64,000 bases of DNA, taken from contig NZ_AUNI01000011.1 of assembly GCF_000447795.1 (NCBI RefSeq), positions 62,001 to 126,000 of the forward strand, given 5' to 3'. Position 1 is the stretch's first letter. The number at the start of each line of letters is the position of its first letter. The translations under genes were made by a program, and so were the position numbers. Below, piece by piece: positions 1 through 7,600 of the stretch. The notes under the pieces are model-generated. The model had not been told where the DNA came from and made no database searches. It saw only the letters and a list, made by a program, of their open reading frames with translations. The stretch is from Bacteriovorax sp. Seq25_V (GTDB taxonomy: Bacteria; Bdellovibrionota; Bacteriovoracia; Bacteriovoracales; Bacteriovoracaceae).

Positions 1-395
1 TCATTTGTTTTAAATCCGAGGTGGTCTGTTAAAACTTTCTGCTTTCTTGTTCCCTCAAAGCATCTATTGTCAGGCTTAACCAAATCTATTGTCGCACCAT
101 AAGCATCGGCCATCAATTGGTGACCAAAGCAAATCCCTAGAACTGGAATTCCCGCTTCTATTTTCGCTTTCATTCTCTTTGAGAGGTCAATTTGCCAAGG
201 AAGTCTATCTGAGACATTTGAGTCGCTACCAAAAATGATATAGCCAGATGCCTCGTCAATAAAGTCTAGGGAGTCAGTTCCAAAAGTTGAAACCCAGTGG
301 TACGTAAAAGGGATGCCATGACTCTGGACTATCTTATTCATACAGTTATATGATGGGGATTCAATAGCGCAATCGATAATAGCAATAGGTTTCAT
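1..395 (-). CDS. class I glutamine amidotransferase-like protein (partial)
   Basis: The minus-strand frame opens with ATG at 395 and runs off the left edge, so only the first 131 residues are seen. It starts with a beta-strand typical of class I amidotransferases (MKPIAIIDC). The nucleophile elbow GICFGHQ has its cysteine near residue 89; the His/Glu part of the triad would lie outside the window. No synthetase domain is visible, so it looks like a stand-alone GMP-synthase-type amidotransferase whose substrate cannot be named. Its ATG touches the ATG of the divergent ogt gene with no base between them, so each promoter must lie inside the other gene. A weak TAGGA lies 12 nt upstream of this start. 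Confidence 0.75.
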   Translation of the reverse strand, partial: MKPIAIIDCAIESPSYNCMNKIVQSHGIPFTYHWVSTFGTDSLDFIDEASGYIIFGSDSNVSDRLPWQIDLSKRMKAKIEAGIPVLGICFGHQLMADAYGATIDLVKPDNRCFEGTRKQKVLTDHLGFKTN

Positions 396-854
396 ATGAA
401 AACAGTCCTAACGATAAATGAGTTTAAATTTCTAATTGAAGATGATGGAAGCTATATCAAAAAAATAGAGTTTCTTGAAGAAAATTCCTCATTAGAGCAA
501 ACTTCACTACTAACACCTTTGCAAGAAGCGCTTAAAAATGAGCTACAAGGTTATTTTAATGGTGAACTCAAAAAATTTTCAATTCCCTTTAAGGCCGAAG
601 GATCTGAGTTTCAACGTTTGGTCTGGAAGCAAATGGGAAATATTGAGTATGGCAAAATGATGAGTTATGGTGAATTAGCTCTTCATGTTGGCGGTTTAAA
701 CTACTCTCGTGCAGTAGGGGGAGCCTGTAATAAGAATCCTCTTCCTATTCTAATCCCGTGTCACCGTGTAAGTGCTAGTAATCATTTGGGTGGCTTTGCA
801 TTTGGCATGGAAATGAAGAAAAACCTCCTTAAACTGGAACGTGTGCAATTCTAA
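396..854 (+). CDS. ogt: methylated-DNA--protein-cysteine methyltransferase
   Basis: This suicide repair protein moves the methyl group of O6-methylguanine onto its own cysteine. The 152-residue frame is the normal Ogt/AdaC length. Residues 65-150 match the DNA-binding and catalytic domain: a FQRLVWKQM helix, YGELA, RAVGGACNKNP and the active-site motif IPCHRV with Cys122. The N-terminal 60 residues are a divergent ribonuclease-like domain. No other in-frame ATG precedes the conserved domain, so ATG 396 is used although the ribosome site is weak (AGG, 6 nt upstream). It is head-to-head with the amidotransferase gene at 395. Confidence 0.93.
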   Translation: MKTVLTINEFKFLIEDDGSYIKKIEFLEENSSLEQTSLLTPLQEALKNELQGYFNGELKKFSIPFKAEGSEFQRLVWKQMGNIEYGKMMSYGELALHVGGLNYSRAVGGACNKNPLPILIPCHRVSASNHLGGFAFGMEMKKNLLKLERVQF

Positions 855-941
855 GTACTTAAAATCATTTGTAATGAACCTTTTCAACATTAATTTTTTT
901 TAGTTATATGTCGATATGTTAAGCTGAGTAGGGCGTATAAA

Positions 942-1442
942 ATGACTGAAAAAAATAAAGACATTGACTCAGAAGCTTCAGCAGGAAAATCTGCAGAGGT
1001 TGAGCTGAGTGCTGTTAAAGAAGAAGCGACGACTTCTTCAGCAGAAGTTGCGCCTAAAAAATCAGATGATGACTCAACGCTTGTTAATGGGGTTCTTTTA
1101 GAGTTTACCGCACAAGCTCTTGTTGGAAGAAATGACAATAATTCTCTCGTGATTAAAAATCCTCAAGAAGAAGATCGTGAAAAAAATGGCGCAGATGTAA
1201 TTCCACTTGCAGCGAAAGCTGTTGCGCCTCCTTCAGATGCACAAATTCTTGAAGCTCAAATGAAACTTATCGCAGTCTTTATAAGTGAAGCAAAAGTTCT
1301 AGAAGTGGAAATGAATAAACTTATTAAAGTGATGTATGCTAAAAGTCCTGAATCAAAGCCCTACCTCTTAAAGATGAAGAAATTAATCCAAGACCATGCA
1401 AATATTGAAAAGGCCTTACAGGAAGCTAAGAAAGTTAGTTAA
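942..1442 (+). CDS. hypothetical protein with acidic Ala/Ser-rich N-terminus and C-terminal coiled coil
   Basis: I do not recognise this 166-residue protein. There is no signal peptide or membrane segment, so it is probably cytoplasmic. The first 100 residues are rich in Glu, Ala, Ser and Lys and look disordered. From about residue 105 to the end the sequence is helical with heptad-like spacing (ILEAQMKLIAVFI, LEVEMNKLIKVM), suggesting a coiled coil. A GTAGGGCG sequence about 8 nt upstream could act as ribosome site. The gene has long spacing from ogt and converges on a small secreted-protein gene whose stop lies 6 nt away. Confidence 0.6.
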   Translation: MTEKNKDIDSEASAGKSAEVELSAVKEEATTSSAEVAPKKSDDDSTLVNGVLLEFTAQALVGRNDNNSLVIKNPQEEDREKNGADVIPLAAKAVAPPSDAQILEAQMKLIAVFISEAKVLEVEMNKLIKVMYAKSPESKPYLLKMKKLIQDHANIEKALQEAKKVS

Positions 1443-1448
1443 GCTCTC

Positions 1449-1607
1449 TTATCCCTTCTTACCGCCCTTCGGTGGTGGTTTTGTTGGTCCATGATCATCA
1501 ATCGGTGAACTTTTATTAATACCAAAAAGCGCTTTCTTTGGAGTTGCCGTATGGTAAGAACAAAGCAAAGATACAACTAACGCTACTAGAGCTAAAGTAA
1601 ATTTCAT
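1449..1607 (-). CDS. small secreted protein, 52 aa
   Basis: The frame can be opened further upstream, but ATG 1607 is preferred. It is preceded by GAGGTG at good spacing and begins a clear signal peptide (MKFTLALVALVVSLLCSY). A cysteine at residue 16 could in principle be lipidated, but the context is not a good lipobox. The mature part is about 30 residues and ends in a Pro/Gly/Lys-rich tail (KPPPKGGKKG). Function unknown. It converges on the coding region ending at 1442. Confidence 0.5.
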   Translation of the reverse strand: MKFTLALVALVVSLLCSYHTATPKKALFGINKSSPIDDHGPTKPPPKGGKKG

Positions 1608-1761
1608 AAACACCTCATAAAAGTATTGATTAGGTGCATATTGTTCAATATTTTGAAGAGCGTCAAGAGAGTGTCGTCGCACCTGGCCACTTTTAGGATT
1701 ATTGTAAGATTATTTCAAAAACTTAAATGGTTTATATTTATTCTGTAAATAAACTAGTGTC

Positions 1762-1940
1762 AAAAAGTAACTTATTAACTGCTCCAGTTAAATGGGGACA
1801 ATTTTGGAAGATTCTCTACTATATTAAATATTTATTGTCTTATTATTCGAACAGCCAGAAATAGCTGTATCTATCGTGACGTAATCTTTGGGTAATCAAG
1901 AATTCTGTCCCCATTTAAATGGAGCAGTTTAAAAAGTAAC
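1762..1940. repeat. inverted-repeat element with flanking 10-bp direct repeats (REP/MITE-like)
   Basis: This accounts for most of the gene-free stretch 1608-1983. Arms at 1777-1800 and 1906-1929 are inverted copies, identical at 23 of 24 positions, carrying the core TTAAATGGGGACA. They enclose 105 bp of AT-rich DNA with a small ACAGC/GCTGT hairpin. The perfect 10-mer AAAAAGTAAC occurs directly repeated just outside the arms (1762-1771 and 1931-1940), as a target duplication would. There is no coding capacity. Next to it, 1944-1966 forms a GGCCAG/CTGGCC hairpin that may help end the M48 transcript. Confidence 0.6.
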
Positions 1941-1983
1941 AGTGGCCAGATCATTAAAAACTGGCCGCAGTATGAGAAATTAA

Positions 1984-3237
1984 CTATTTAAGAAAAGTTT
2001 CTAGGAACTTAACTCTGATCAGTGCAGGTGGGTGTGAGTGATAGAATGCACTGTAAGTTGGATCTGGAGTAAGAGTGCTGGCATTATCCTTGTACATCTT
2101 CACCAGGGCCGAAATCAAATCCTTCGCACTTGAGTTATTGGCCGCGAATTCATCTGCCTCAAATTCATATTTTCTTGAAGACCATGCTGAGATTGGTGTG
2201 ATGAAAAAAGTATAAACACCACTAACTAAAGTGAAGAGAATCAGTGTCATGTAATTAGCATTGGAATGTACACCATGCATTTCATAAAACCATTGAGTAT
2301 TCATTAATGCCCCAAGGATGTAAAAACCAATGAAGCTCATTGCGAAGGCCTTGATCATCATTTTTAAGATATGCTTACGCTTAAAGTGGCCAAGCTCGTG
2401 GGCAAGTACCGCCTCAACTTCAGATGCATCAAGTGTATTAATTAATGTGTCGAAAAAAACAATTCGTTTATTTTTTCCAAATCCAGTGAAGTAAGCATTC
2501 CCGTGCCCGCTTCTCTTACTTGCATCCATTACAAATAGACCGTTACTTTCAAAGCCAGTACGTTTTAAAAGATCTAAAATTTTGTCTTTAACTTCACCAT
2601 CTTCAAGCGCTGTGAACTTATTAAATAGTGGCGCAATAAAAGTAGGATAAATCCACATAAGTAGTAATTGGAAAGCACTTAGAAATGCCCAGGCGTATAG
2701 CCACCAATATGTTCCAAGCTTCTCCATAATATTCAAAATTCCAAAAAGAAGGGGAACTCCAATAATAAGACCAATAACTGTTCCTTTGATAAGATCTGAA
2801 ATAAAGGTCTTTACTGTCGTTTTATTAAATCCAAATCTATCTTCAATAACAAAAGTCGTATAAAGACTTTGTGGTAGTGAAATAATTGAATTGATAAAAA
2901 CAAAGGCAAGAATGAAAAGAACGCCAGTTGCAATTGGACCAAGTTGAAATTGAAGAACCCAATTATTTAAAAGATCAAGTCCGCCAAATAGTGTCCATGC
3001 AATTAGAATAATATAACCAATGAAGTTAAAAAAGTTTCCAACATTAATTTTTGTTACTGAGTAATCAGCTGCTTTTTGGTGGTCTTCGAGAGTAATATTC
3101 GCTGCGAATTTTTCAGGAACTTCATTTCTATGTTTTAAAATATGTAATTTATTTCTCTTATCTAGATATGACTCAGTGAGTCCCTTTAGACAGATACAAG
3201 CAAGAAAAATTTTAGATAAACTTGATAGCTCGACCAT
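1984..3237 (-). CDS. M48 family membrane metalloprotease (Ste24/CAAX protease 1-like)
   Basis: The 417-residue protein has the Ste24 layout: a hydrophobic N-terminal region with several transmembrane segments between residues 65 and 200, then the zinc site HELGH at 280-284, followed by more membrane helices and a downstream FEADEFAA motif that supplies the third (Glu) ligand. The family cleaves proteins in or near the inner membrane; bacterial members are linked to membrane-protein quality control, and prenyl substrates are not expected here. Start ATG 3237 has AAGGAAG at ideal spacing. It is divergent from the glyoxalase II-like gene. The substrate is unknown. Confidence 0.88.
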   Translation of the reverse strand: MVELSSLSKIFLACICLKGLTESYLDKRNKLHILKHRNEVPEKFAANITLEDHQKAADYSVTKINVGNFFNFIGYIILIAWTLFGGLDLLNNWVLQFQLGPIATGVLFILAFVFINSIISLPQSLYTTFVIEDRFGFNKTTVKTFISDLIKGTVIGLIIGVPLLFGILNIMEKLGTYWWLYAWAFLSAFQLLLMWIYPTFIAPLFNKFTALEDGEVKDKILDLLKRTGFESNGLFVMDASKRSGHGNAYFTGFGKNKRIVFFDTLINTLDASEVEAVLAHELGHFKRKHILKMMIKAFAMSFIGFYILGALMNTQWFYEMHGVHSNANYMTLILFTLVSGVYTFFITPISAWSSRKYEFEADEFAANNSSAKDLISALVKMYKDNASTLTPDPTYSAFYHSHPPALIRVKFLETFLK

Positions 3238-3304
3238 GTGCTTCCTTTTTGTTTCCTATTTATTTTAGTATGATTTGCTAAATCTTACATACTTTGGAAG
3301 CAAA

Positions 3305-4063
3305 ATGAAAGTTCATAAAATATACACGGAGAGTCCATTACGCAATTATAACTACTTCATCGAGGAAACATCGCAAAATGTAATCGTTGTTGACCCACTG
3401 ATACCTGCTCAAGTTGATGCTTGGTTACTTCAGAATGGAAAAAAACTGTCTGGGATTATTATTACACATAATCACCCAGACCATGTTGCAGGGTTTGAGA
3501 AGTTAATGAATGAACATGGTTGTAAGGTTTACGCGCACTCTGAGTTTTGGGGGAATCGCGATCTTGTGACTAATTTTATTGAGGATGGAGATTCGTTAAA
3601 GCTAGAAGTTGGTCAACTGGACTTTATCTATACTCCTGGACATACGAAGGATCATATTTGCTTACTTCTTCAAAAAAATGGAGTTCAAGAAAGTGTTATC
3701 ACAATGGATACAATTTTTAATGCTGGAGTTGGTAATTGTAAAAATGGTGGAGATCCCAAAACACTTTTTCAAAGTATTGAAAAATTACTAAACATTCTTC
3801 AAGATGATGTTGTTTTATATCCTGGACATGATTATATTCTTAACAACTTAAAATTCACTTTAAGTATCGAGCCAGAAAATGAAGTAGCAAAGAATTTAGT
3901 GGAAAATTTTCAAGGGCAATTTGATACAACAATTGGCCAGGAAAAAAATATCAATGTCTTTTTTAGACTCGATGAAAAAAATATTGTAGATCGATTTACT
4001 CGTTCTGCTGCGACGAGAGAAGAAAGATTTATCGAACTTAGAAAACTTAGAGATACTTGGTAA
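3305..4063 (+). CDS. metallo-beta-lactamase fold hydrolase, glyoxalase II-like
   Basis: This 252-residue protein carries the THNHPDHVAG metal motif near residue 54, then YTPGHTKDH, an aspartate in ITMDTIF, and YPGHDYILNNLKF, the last typical of hydroxyacylglutathione hydrolase. The C-terminal segment (RSAATREERFIELRKLRD) also resembles the substrate-binding end of glyoxalase II. It probably hydrolyses a thioester such as S-lactoylglutathione, but the thiol used is not shown. ATG 3305 is preferred over a TTG at 3275 because GGAAG sits just upstream. It leads a co-directional set with bcp and the secreted phosphatase-like gene. Confidence 0.82.
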   Translation: MKVHKIYTESPLRNYNYFIEETSQNVIVVDPLIPAQVDAWLLQNGKKLSGIIITHNHPDHVAGFEKLMNEHGCKVYAHSEFWGNRDLVTNFIEDGDSLKLEVGQLDFIYTPGHTKDHICLLLQKNGVQESVITMDTIFNAGVGNCKNGGDPKTLFQSIEKLLNILQDDVVLYPGHDYILNNLKFTLSIEPENEVAKNLVENFQGQFDTTIGQEKNINVFFRLDEKNIVDRFTRSAATREERFIELRKLRDTW

Positions 4064-4079
4064 ATAATAAGGAGATTAT

Positions 4080-4556
4080 ATGAGCTTACCTAAAATAGGA
4101 AACCTAGCACCTGCTTTCACACTAGTTGATCAGGATGGAAAGAAAGTTTCACTAAAAGACTTCAAAGGAAAGAGTAATGTTGTTCTATACTTCTATCCAA
4201 AGGCCATGACTCCTGGATGTACAGTTCAGGCATGTGGAATTAGAGATACAAAGAATGATTTTAAAAAACTCGATACAGTTGTATTTGGAGTGAGCCCAGA
4301 TGCACCAGAAAGGCTTCAAAGATTCATTGAAAAGCAAAAGTTAAATTTTACACTACTGTCAGATGAGGATCACTCAGTCACCGAGAAATATGGTTGCTGG
4401 GGACCAAAGAAGTTTATGGGAAAAGAGTATATCGGTGTTCACCGTATGACTTTTATCATTGGTAAAGATGGAAAGTTAAAGCACATTATTGAAAAAGTTA
4501 AAACAAAAACTCACCACGATGATGTCATCGCATGGATTAAAGAAAATAAATTATAG
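4080..4556 (+). CDS. bcp: thioredoxin-dependent peroxiredoxin, Bcp/PrxQ type
   Basis: The protein reduces peroxides with thioredoxin as electron donor. The 158 residues match the BCP family: AP..TLVDQDGK at the start, VVLYFYPKAMTPGCT with peroxidatic Cys47, and resolving Cys52 five residues later, the atypical 2-Cys PrxQ arrangement. No signal peptide is present, so it is cytoplasmic. AAGGAG lies 6 nt upstream of ATG 4080. It starts 16 nt after the glyoxalase II-like gene and is followed 8 nt later by the next gene, so the three probably share an mRNA. Confidence 0.94.
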   Translation: MSLPKIGNLAPAFTLVDQDGKKVSLKDFKGKSNVVLYFYPKAMTPGCTVQACGIRDTKNDFKKLDTVVFGVSPDAPERLQRFIEKQKLNFTLLSDEDHSVTEKYGCWGPKKFMGKEYIGVHRMTFIIGKDGKLKHIIEKVKTKTHHDDVIAWIKENKL

Positions 4557-4564
4557 GATAGCAG

Positions 4565-5677
4565 ATGAAATTAATTTTATTATTACTTATTTCGACAATT
4601 ACTTTTGGAAAGTCGATCGAGTTAATATCGTATAACGTTGAAAACCTTTTTGATACTGTTCATGATGAGGGAAAAGAAGATTGGACATTTCTTCCAAAGG
4701 ATACAAAAGGGAAGAAAGAAGCTTGTAAGAAGATTGGTTCTCACTATCGTCGTCAAGAATGTTTTGAGATCGACTGGACTGAAGAAAAGCTAAATATAAA
4801 ACTTTCTCAGATCAAAGACGTACTTCTTAAAGAAAGAAAAGTTCTCCCAAATATTCTTGGTCTTGTTGAGATTGAAAATGAGAATGTTATTTCTAAACTT
4901 TCCAAAGTTATTGGTTATGAAAAATTTGTAGTTTCAAATAGTCCTGATAAACGTGGGATTGACCTGGCCTTACTTTACAAAGAGGATGCCGATCTTAAGT
5001 TTGTAAAAAAACTAGAGCATGAAATTAAGGGTGAATACTTTGTTAAAAGACCAACGAGAAATATTCTTGAAGTTCAATTTCGTCTTGCAAATAAATATGA
5101 TCTTTTCGTATTCGTTAATCACTGGCCGAGTCTTGGTAATCCAGATATCGCTCGTGAGCTAGCTGCTACTACCTTGAAGGCGAGATTTATTGAAATAGAA
5201 AAAACAAATAAAGATGCTCTTATTCTCGCAATGGGAGATTTTAATACGATTCCTAAGTTAAAGAAGAAAGGAAATAAGCACCCTTTTACAGATGTTCTTC
5301 TGGTTGAATCTGGTATTAAAGATCTTGGAGAGGAATTTTATAACGTAAAGAAAAATGACAAGTCATTTGTTGATACAAATCCTAAAGGGTCTTATTTCTA
5401 TGCTAGGGAAGGTGAGTGGAATCATCTTGATAGAATTTTCTTCAACAAGAATTTAGGTAATGGTACTTTGCCAGATCTTGATATATCTTCTTACCATATC
5501 TATGCCCCAGAGTTTATTAATAAATATGATAATGATATTGAAGATGAAAACTCGATGAGAAGACATCCAAAGAAAAAAGCTGATGGTGTGCCTAATCGCT
5601 ATGATCATAAAGCAAGAGAAAAGAGTAAGGCCGGGTACTCTGACCATTACCCAGTCATTTTTAAAATTAATTATTAA
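4565..5677 (+). CDS. secreted endonuclease/exonuclease/phosphatase-family protein
   Basis: The 370-residue protein begins with a short signal peptide (MKLILLLLISTITFGKS). It then shows the fold's marks: LISYNVENLFD (metal-binding Asn), GLVEIENE (metal-binding Glu), VNHWPS, MGDFNT and the catalytic C-terminal YSDHYPV. Family members hydrolyse phosphodiesters in nucleic acids or inositol phosphates and sphingolipids. An exported form in a possible predator might digest prey DNA, but that is inference. AGGAT lies upstream of ATG 4565. A strong terminator follows directly after the gene. Confidence 0.85.
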   Translation: MKLILLLLISTITFGKSIELISYNVENLFDTVHDEGKEDWTFLPKDTKGKKEACKKIGSHYRRQECFEIDWTEEKLNIKLSQIKDVLLKERKVLPNILGLVEIENENVISKLSKVIGYEKFVVSNSPDKRGIDLALLYKEDADLKFVKKLEHEIKGEYFVKRPTRNILEVQFRLANKYDLFVFVNHWPSLGNPDIARELAATTLKARFIEIEKTNKDALILAMGDFNTIPKLKKKGNKHPFTDVLLVESGIKDLGEEFYNVKKNDKSFVDTNPKGSYFYAREGEWNHLDRIFFNKNLGNGTLPDLDISSYHIYAPEFINKYDNDIEDENSMRRHPKKKADGVPNRYDHKAREKSKAGYSDHYPVIFKINY

Positions 5678-5683
5678 TAGGAG

Positions 5684-5710
5684 GGGAGACAGCGTTCTCC
5701 CTTTTATTTT
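5684..5710 (+). terminator. intrinsic terminator abutting the next start codon
   Basis: GGGAGA (5684-5689), a 6-nt loop and TCTCCC (5696-5701) form a 6-bp stem followed by TTTTATTTT. It lies 6 nt after the stop of the secreted phosphatase-like gene. The last T of the tract is immediately followed by the ATG of the next gene at 5711. Confidence 0.75.
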
Positions 5711-6448
5711 ATGAATTTACTTATCATCGGTGTCGGACATCTTGCTAAAATACTGATTGCAGAAATTAGAAATGATAATCAATCAAAAATTAAAACTATC
5801 ACTGGAACAAGTCGTGACTTAACTAGAATTTCTAATCTTGGTCTTGATGAAGTTGTTGAGTTTTCCAAAATTGATGAACTTCTTAAAAAGAAAACTTTCG
5901 ATCATATCGTGTTTACTTTACCGCCGATTCCCGATTACCAGGCATTGATAGAAAGAATCCATGTCGAATGTCATTCTAAGTCAAAGTGGACGTTTGTAAG
6001 CTCAACTGGAGTTTATCACCAGGGAAGAAACTCTGCGGCATTAATTTCAAATGAGAATTTTCTAAGATCACTTTCACGTGAAGTTTATATAGTAAGACCA
6101 GGTGGACTTATTGATGAAAAAAGAAACCCTGTCTTCGTTCTGTCTCGGAAAGATGAAGTCGATGGATTTAATCAACCAGTAAATGTTGTTCACACTTTAG
6201 ATGTTGCAAGATTTATAAAGTTTTTAATTGAAAATGATATAAAAGTGGATGATTACGATCTCGTTAGTGATGACAGTATGACAAAGTCTGAATTCTACGG
6301 ACCTTTTTTTGGGCATTATAATTTGAAGATCCCAAAGATGAATGACTCAGAAAATAAGACTACTCATCTTTCAAATATCAAATCAAAAGATACTGGTTTT
6401 AAATATATCGCACCAGCAATCTTTGAGTATATTGCAAAGCGTGACTAA
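5711..6448 (+). CDS. NAD(P)-binding Rossmann-fold (extended SDR/epimerase-like) protein
   Basis: The 245-residue protein starts with a dinucleotide-binding turn (LLIIGVGHLAK), has an alternating beta/alpha pattern, and carries TFVSSTGVYHQGR near residue 97, which looks like the Ser/Tyr region of extended SDR proteins such as YeeZ. A classical YxxxK is not clear, so catalysis is uncertain. The binding motif sits at the very N-terminus, which fixes the start at or close to ATG 5711. That ATG has no ribosome-binding site and directly follows a terminator. It converges on a DUF4911-like gene with one base between them. Confidence 0.7.
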   Translation: MNLLIIGVGHLAKILIAEIRNDNQSKIKTITGTSRDLTRISNLGLDEVVEFSKIDELLKKKTFDHIVFTLPPIPDYQALIERIHVECHSKSKWTFVSSTGVYHQGRNSAALISNENFLRSLSREVYIVRPGGLIDEKRNPVFVLSRKDEVDGFNQPVNVVHTLDVARFIKFLIENDIKVDDYDLVSDDSMTKSEFYGPFFGHYNLKIPKMNDSENKTTHLSNIKSKDTGFKYIAPAIFEYIAKRD

Positions 6449-6449
6449 G

Positions 6450-6749
6450 TTAGTAGGAAATTTCTTCTTCTGAAAGAACTTCGATCTTCATATTCTTAGA
6501 GAGAAAATCTAAAAGTCTCAGTGTTTCATCTTTTGTTGAAATGTCGCAGCAAATTTTGATATCTCGAGTCTGATCACCTCTTTCAAATGGCAGAGTAGAG
6601 TAGAAACAAAGCCCCTCATTGGCCTCAAGCTTAAAATATAAAAATGCGGAGTCAGCTTTAGAGACTCTAATGACTGAGTGGTATGCTTTGTTATTGGCTT
6701 CCATTATATGATCCAGATTCAAATTTTGGTAGTTTCTCTGAAATTTCAT
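6450..6749 (-). CDS. DUF4911-like small protein, 99 aa
   Basis: This is a small soluble protein. The segment with a short strand, FLYFKLEANEGLCFYSTL, a basic/acidic loop and a final helix-strand resembles DUF4911, a short alpha/beta domain of unknown function common in deltaproteobacteria-like lineages. No catalytic residues are evident. The start lacks a Shine-Dalgarno sequence; a TATAAT box lies about 30 nt upstream on the same strand. It is divergent from the TPR lipoprotein gene at 6820. Confidence 0.55.
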   Translation of the reverse strand: MKFQRNYQNLNLDHIMEANNKAYHSVIRVSKADSAFLYFKLEANEGLCFYSTLPFERGDQTRDIKICCDISTKDETLRLLDFLSKNMKIEVLSEEEISY

Positions 6750-6819
6750 TGACTTAATTACAGTGTAAACTACAATAGTATTATAAGACTGAAGAATCTT
6801 AGGTCATGGAGGACGAAAA

Positions 6820-7593
6820 GTGAATTTTTTCAGGAAGAAAATTTCATTTTTAACTTTGATTGCTATTTCTGCTTCCCTTAGTTCATGTTCATGGATGAGT
6901 ACAAGGAAGGCCCTTTTCGACGAAGAGGTTGAAAATACGAATCCAAAAGTTGAAAATTCAAATCAATCAACAAATTCAGTACCAAAAGCACAATACGATC
7001 AATTGCTTTCAAAATATGAAAGTCTTCTTGATAAAATAAAAACTGCTGAGAACCAAGCTGCTGACCAAATCGAAAACTCACCTTCGGCTAAAGAAGGGGA
7101 GATGATGGAGAAGTTAAGTAAAATTACTCCACAAGCAGATCTTGCAGAGACTGTTGATGTGTTTGGAAAGAATGGTATTTCATCGCAAATTCCGGCCGAT
7201 ATTATGGAAGCTGCGGCGACCACAGCAGCTCCTTCAGGTAAGAAGCTTTCTGATTCTGAAATTCAAACACAGTTACAATCGCTACAAAAAGCTAATAAGT
7301 TTGTGATGGAAAATAAAATGGACTCAGCTCTTATTCTTTTAAAAGATCTTGAAGAGTCGAGTAACCCACAAATTAGAGTGCGTGCAAAATTCTACTTAGC
7401 AGAGATGTTATTCAGACAAAATGAATATGATCTATCAATGCAAATCTATGAAGAGATTATTCGTGGATATGCTTTTTCAGGACTGGTAATTAAGAGTCTA
7501 GGAAGATTAATTGTCTGTACTGAGAAATTAAAGATGGATAAGAAGAAAGAGCGTTATTACTCAATTCTTCATGATTTTTTTGAAGCTACTTAG
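6820..7593 (+). CDS. TPR-containing lipoprotein
   Basis: A 257-residue protein with GTG start preceded by GGAGGA. The N-terminus is a lipoprotein signal (lipobox LSSC, Cys near residue 23), followed by a disordered region, a coiled coil around residues 55-85 and a C-terminal helical repeat region (residues 150-250) that reads as two or three TPR units. It is probably anchored in the outer or inner membrane facing the periplasm and acts as a scaffold. The LysM gene starts 7 nt after its stop, so the two products likely work together at the cell wall. Confidence 0.75.
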   Translation: MNFFRKKISFLTLIAISASLSSCSWMSTRKALFDEEVENTNPKVENSNQSTNSVPKAQYDQLLSKYESLLDKIKTAENQAADQIENSPSAKEGEMMEKLSKITPQADLAETVDVFGKNGISSQIPADIMEAAATTAAPSGKKLSDSEIQTQLQSLQKANKFVMENKMDSALILLKDLEESSNPQIRVRAKFYLAEMLFRQNEYDLSMQIYEEIIRGYAFSGLVIKSLGRLIVCTEKLKMDKKKERYYSILHDFFEAT

Positions 7594-7600
7594 GAATTAA

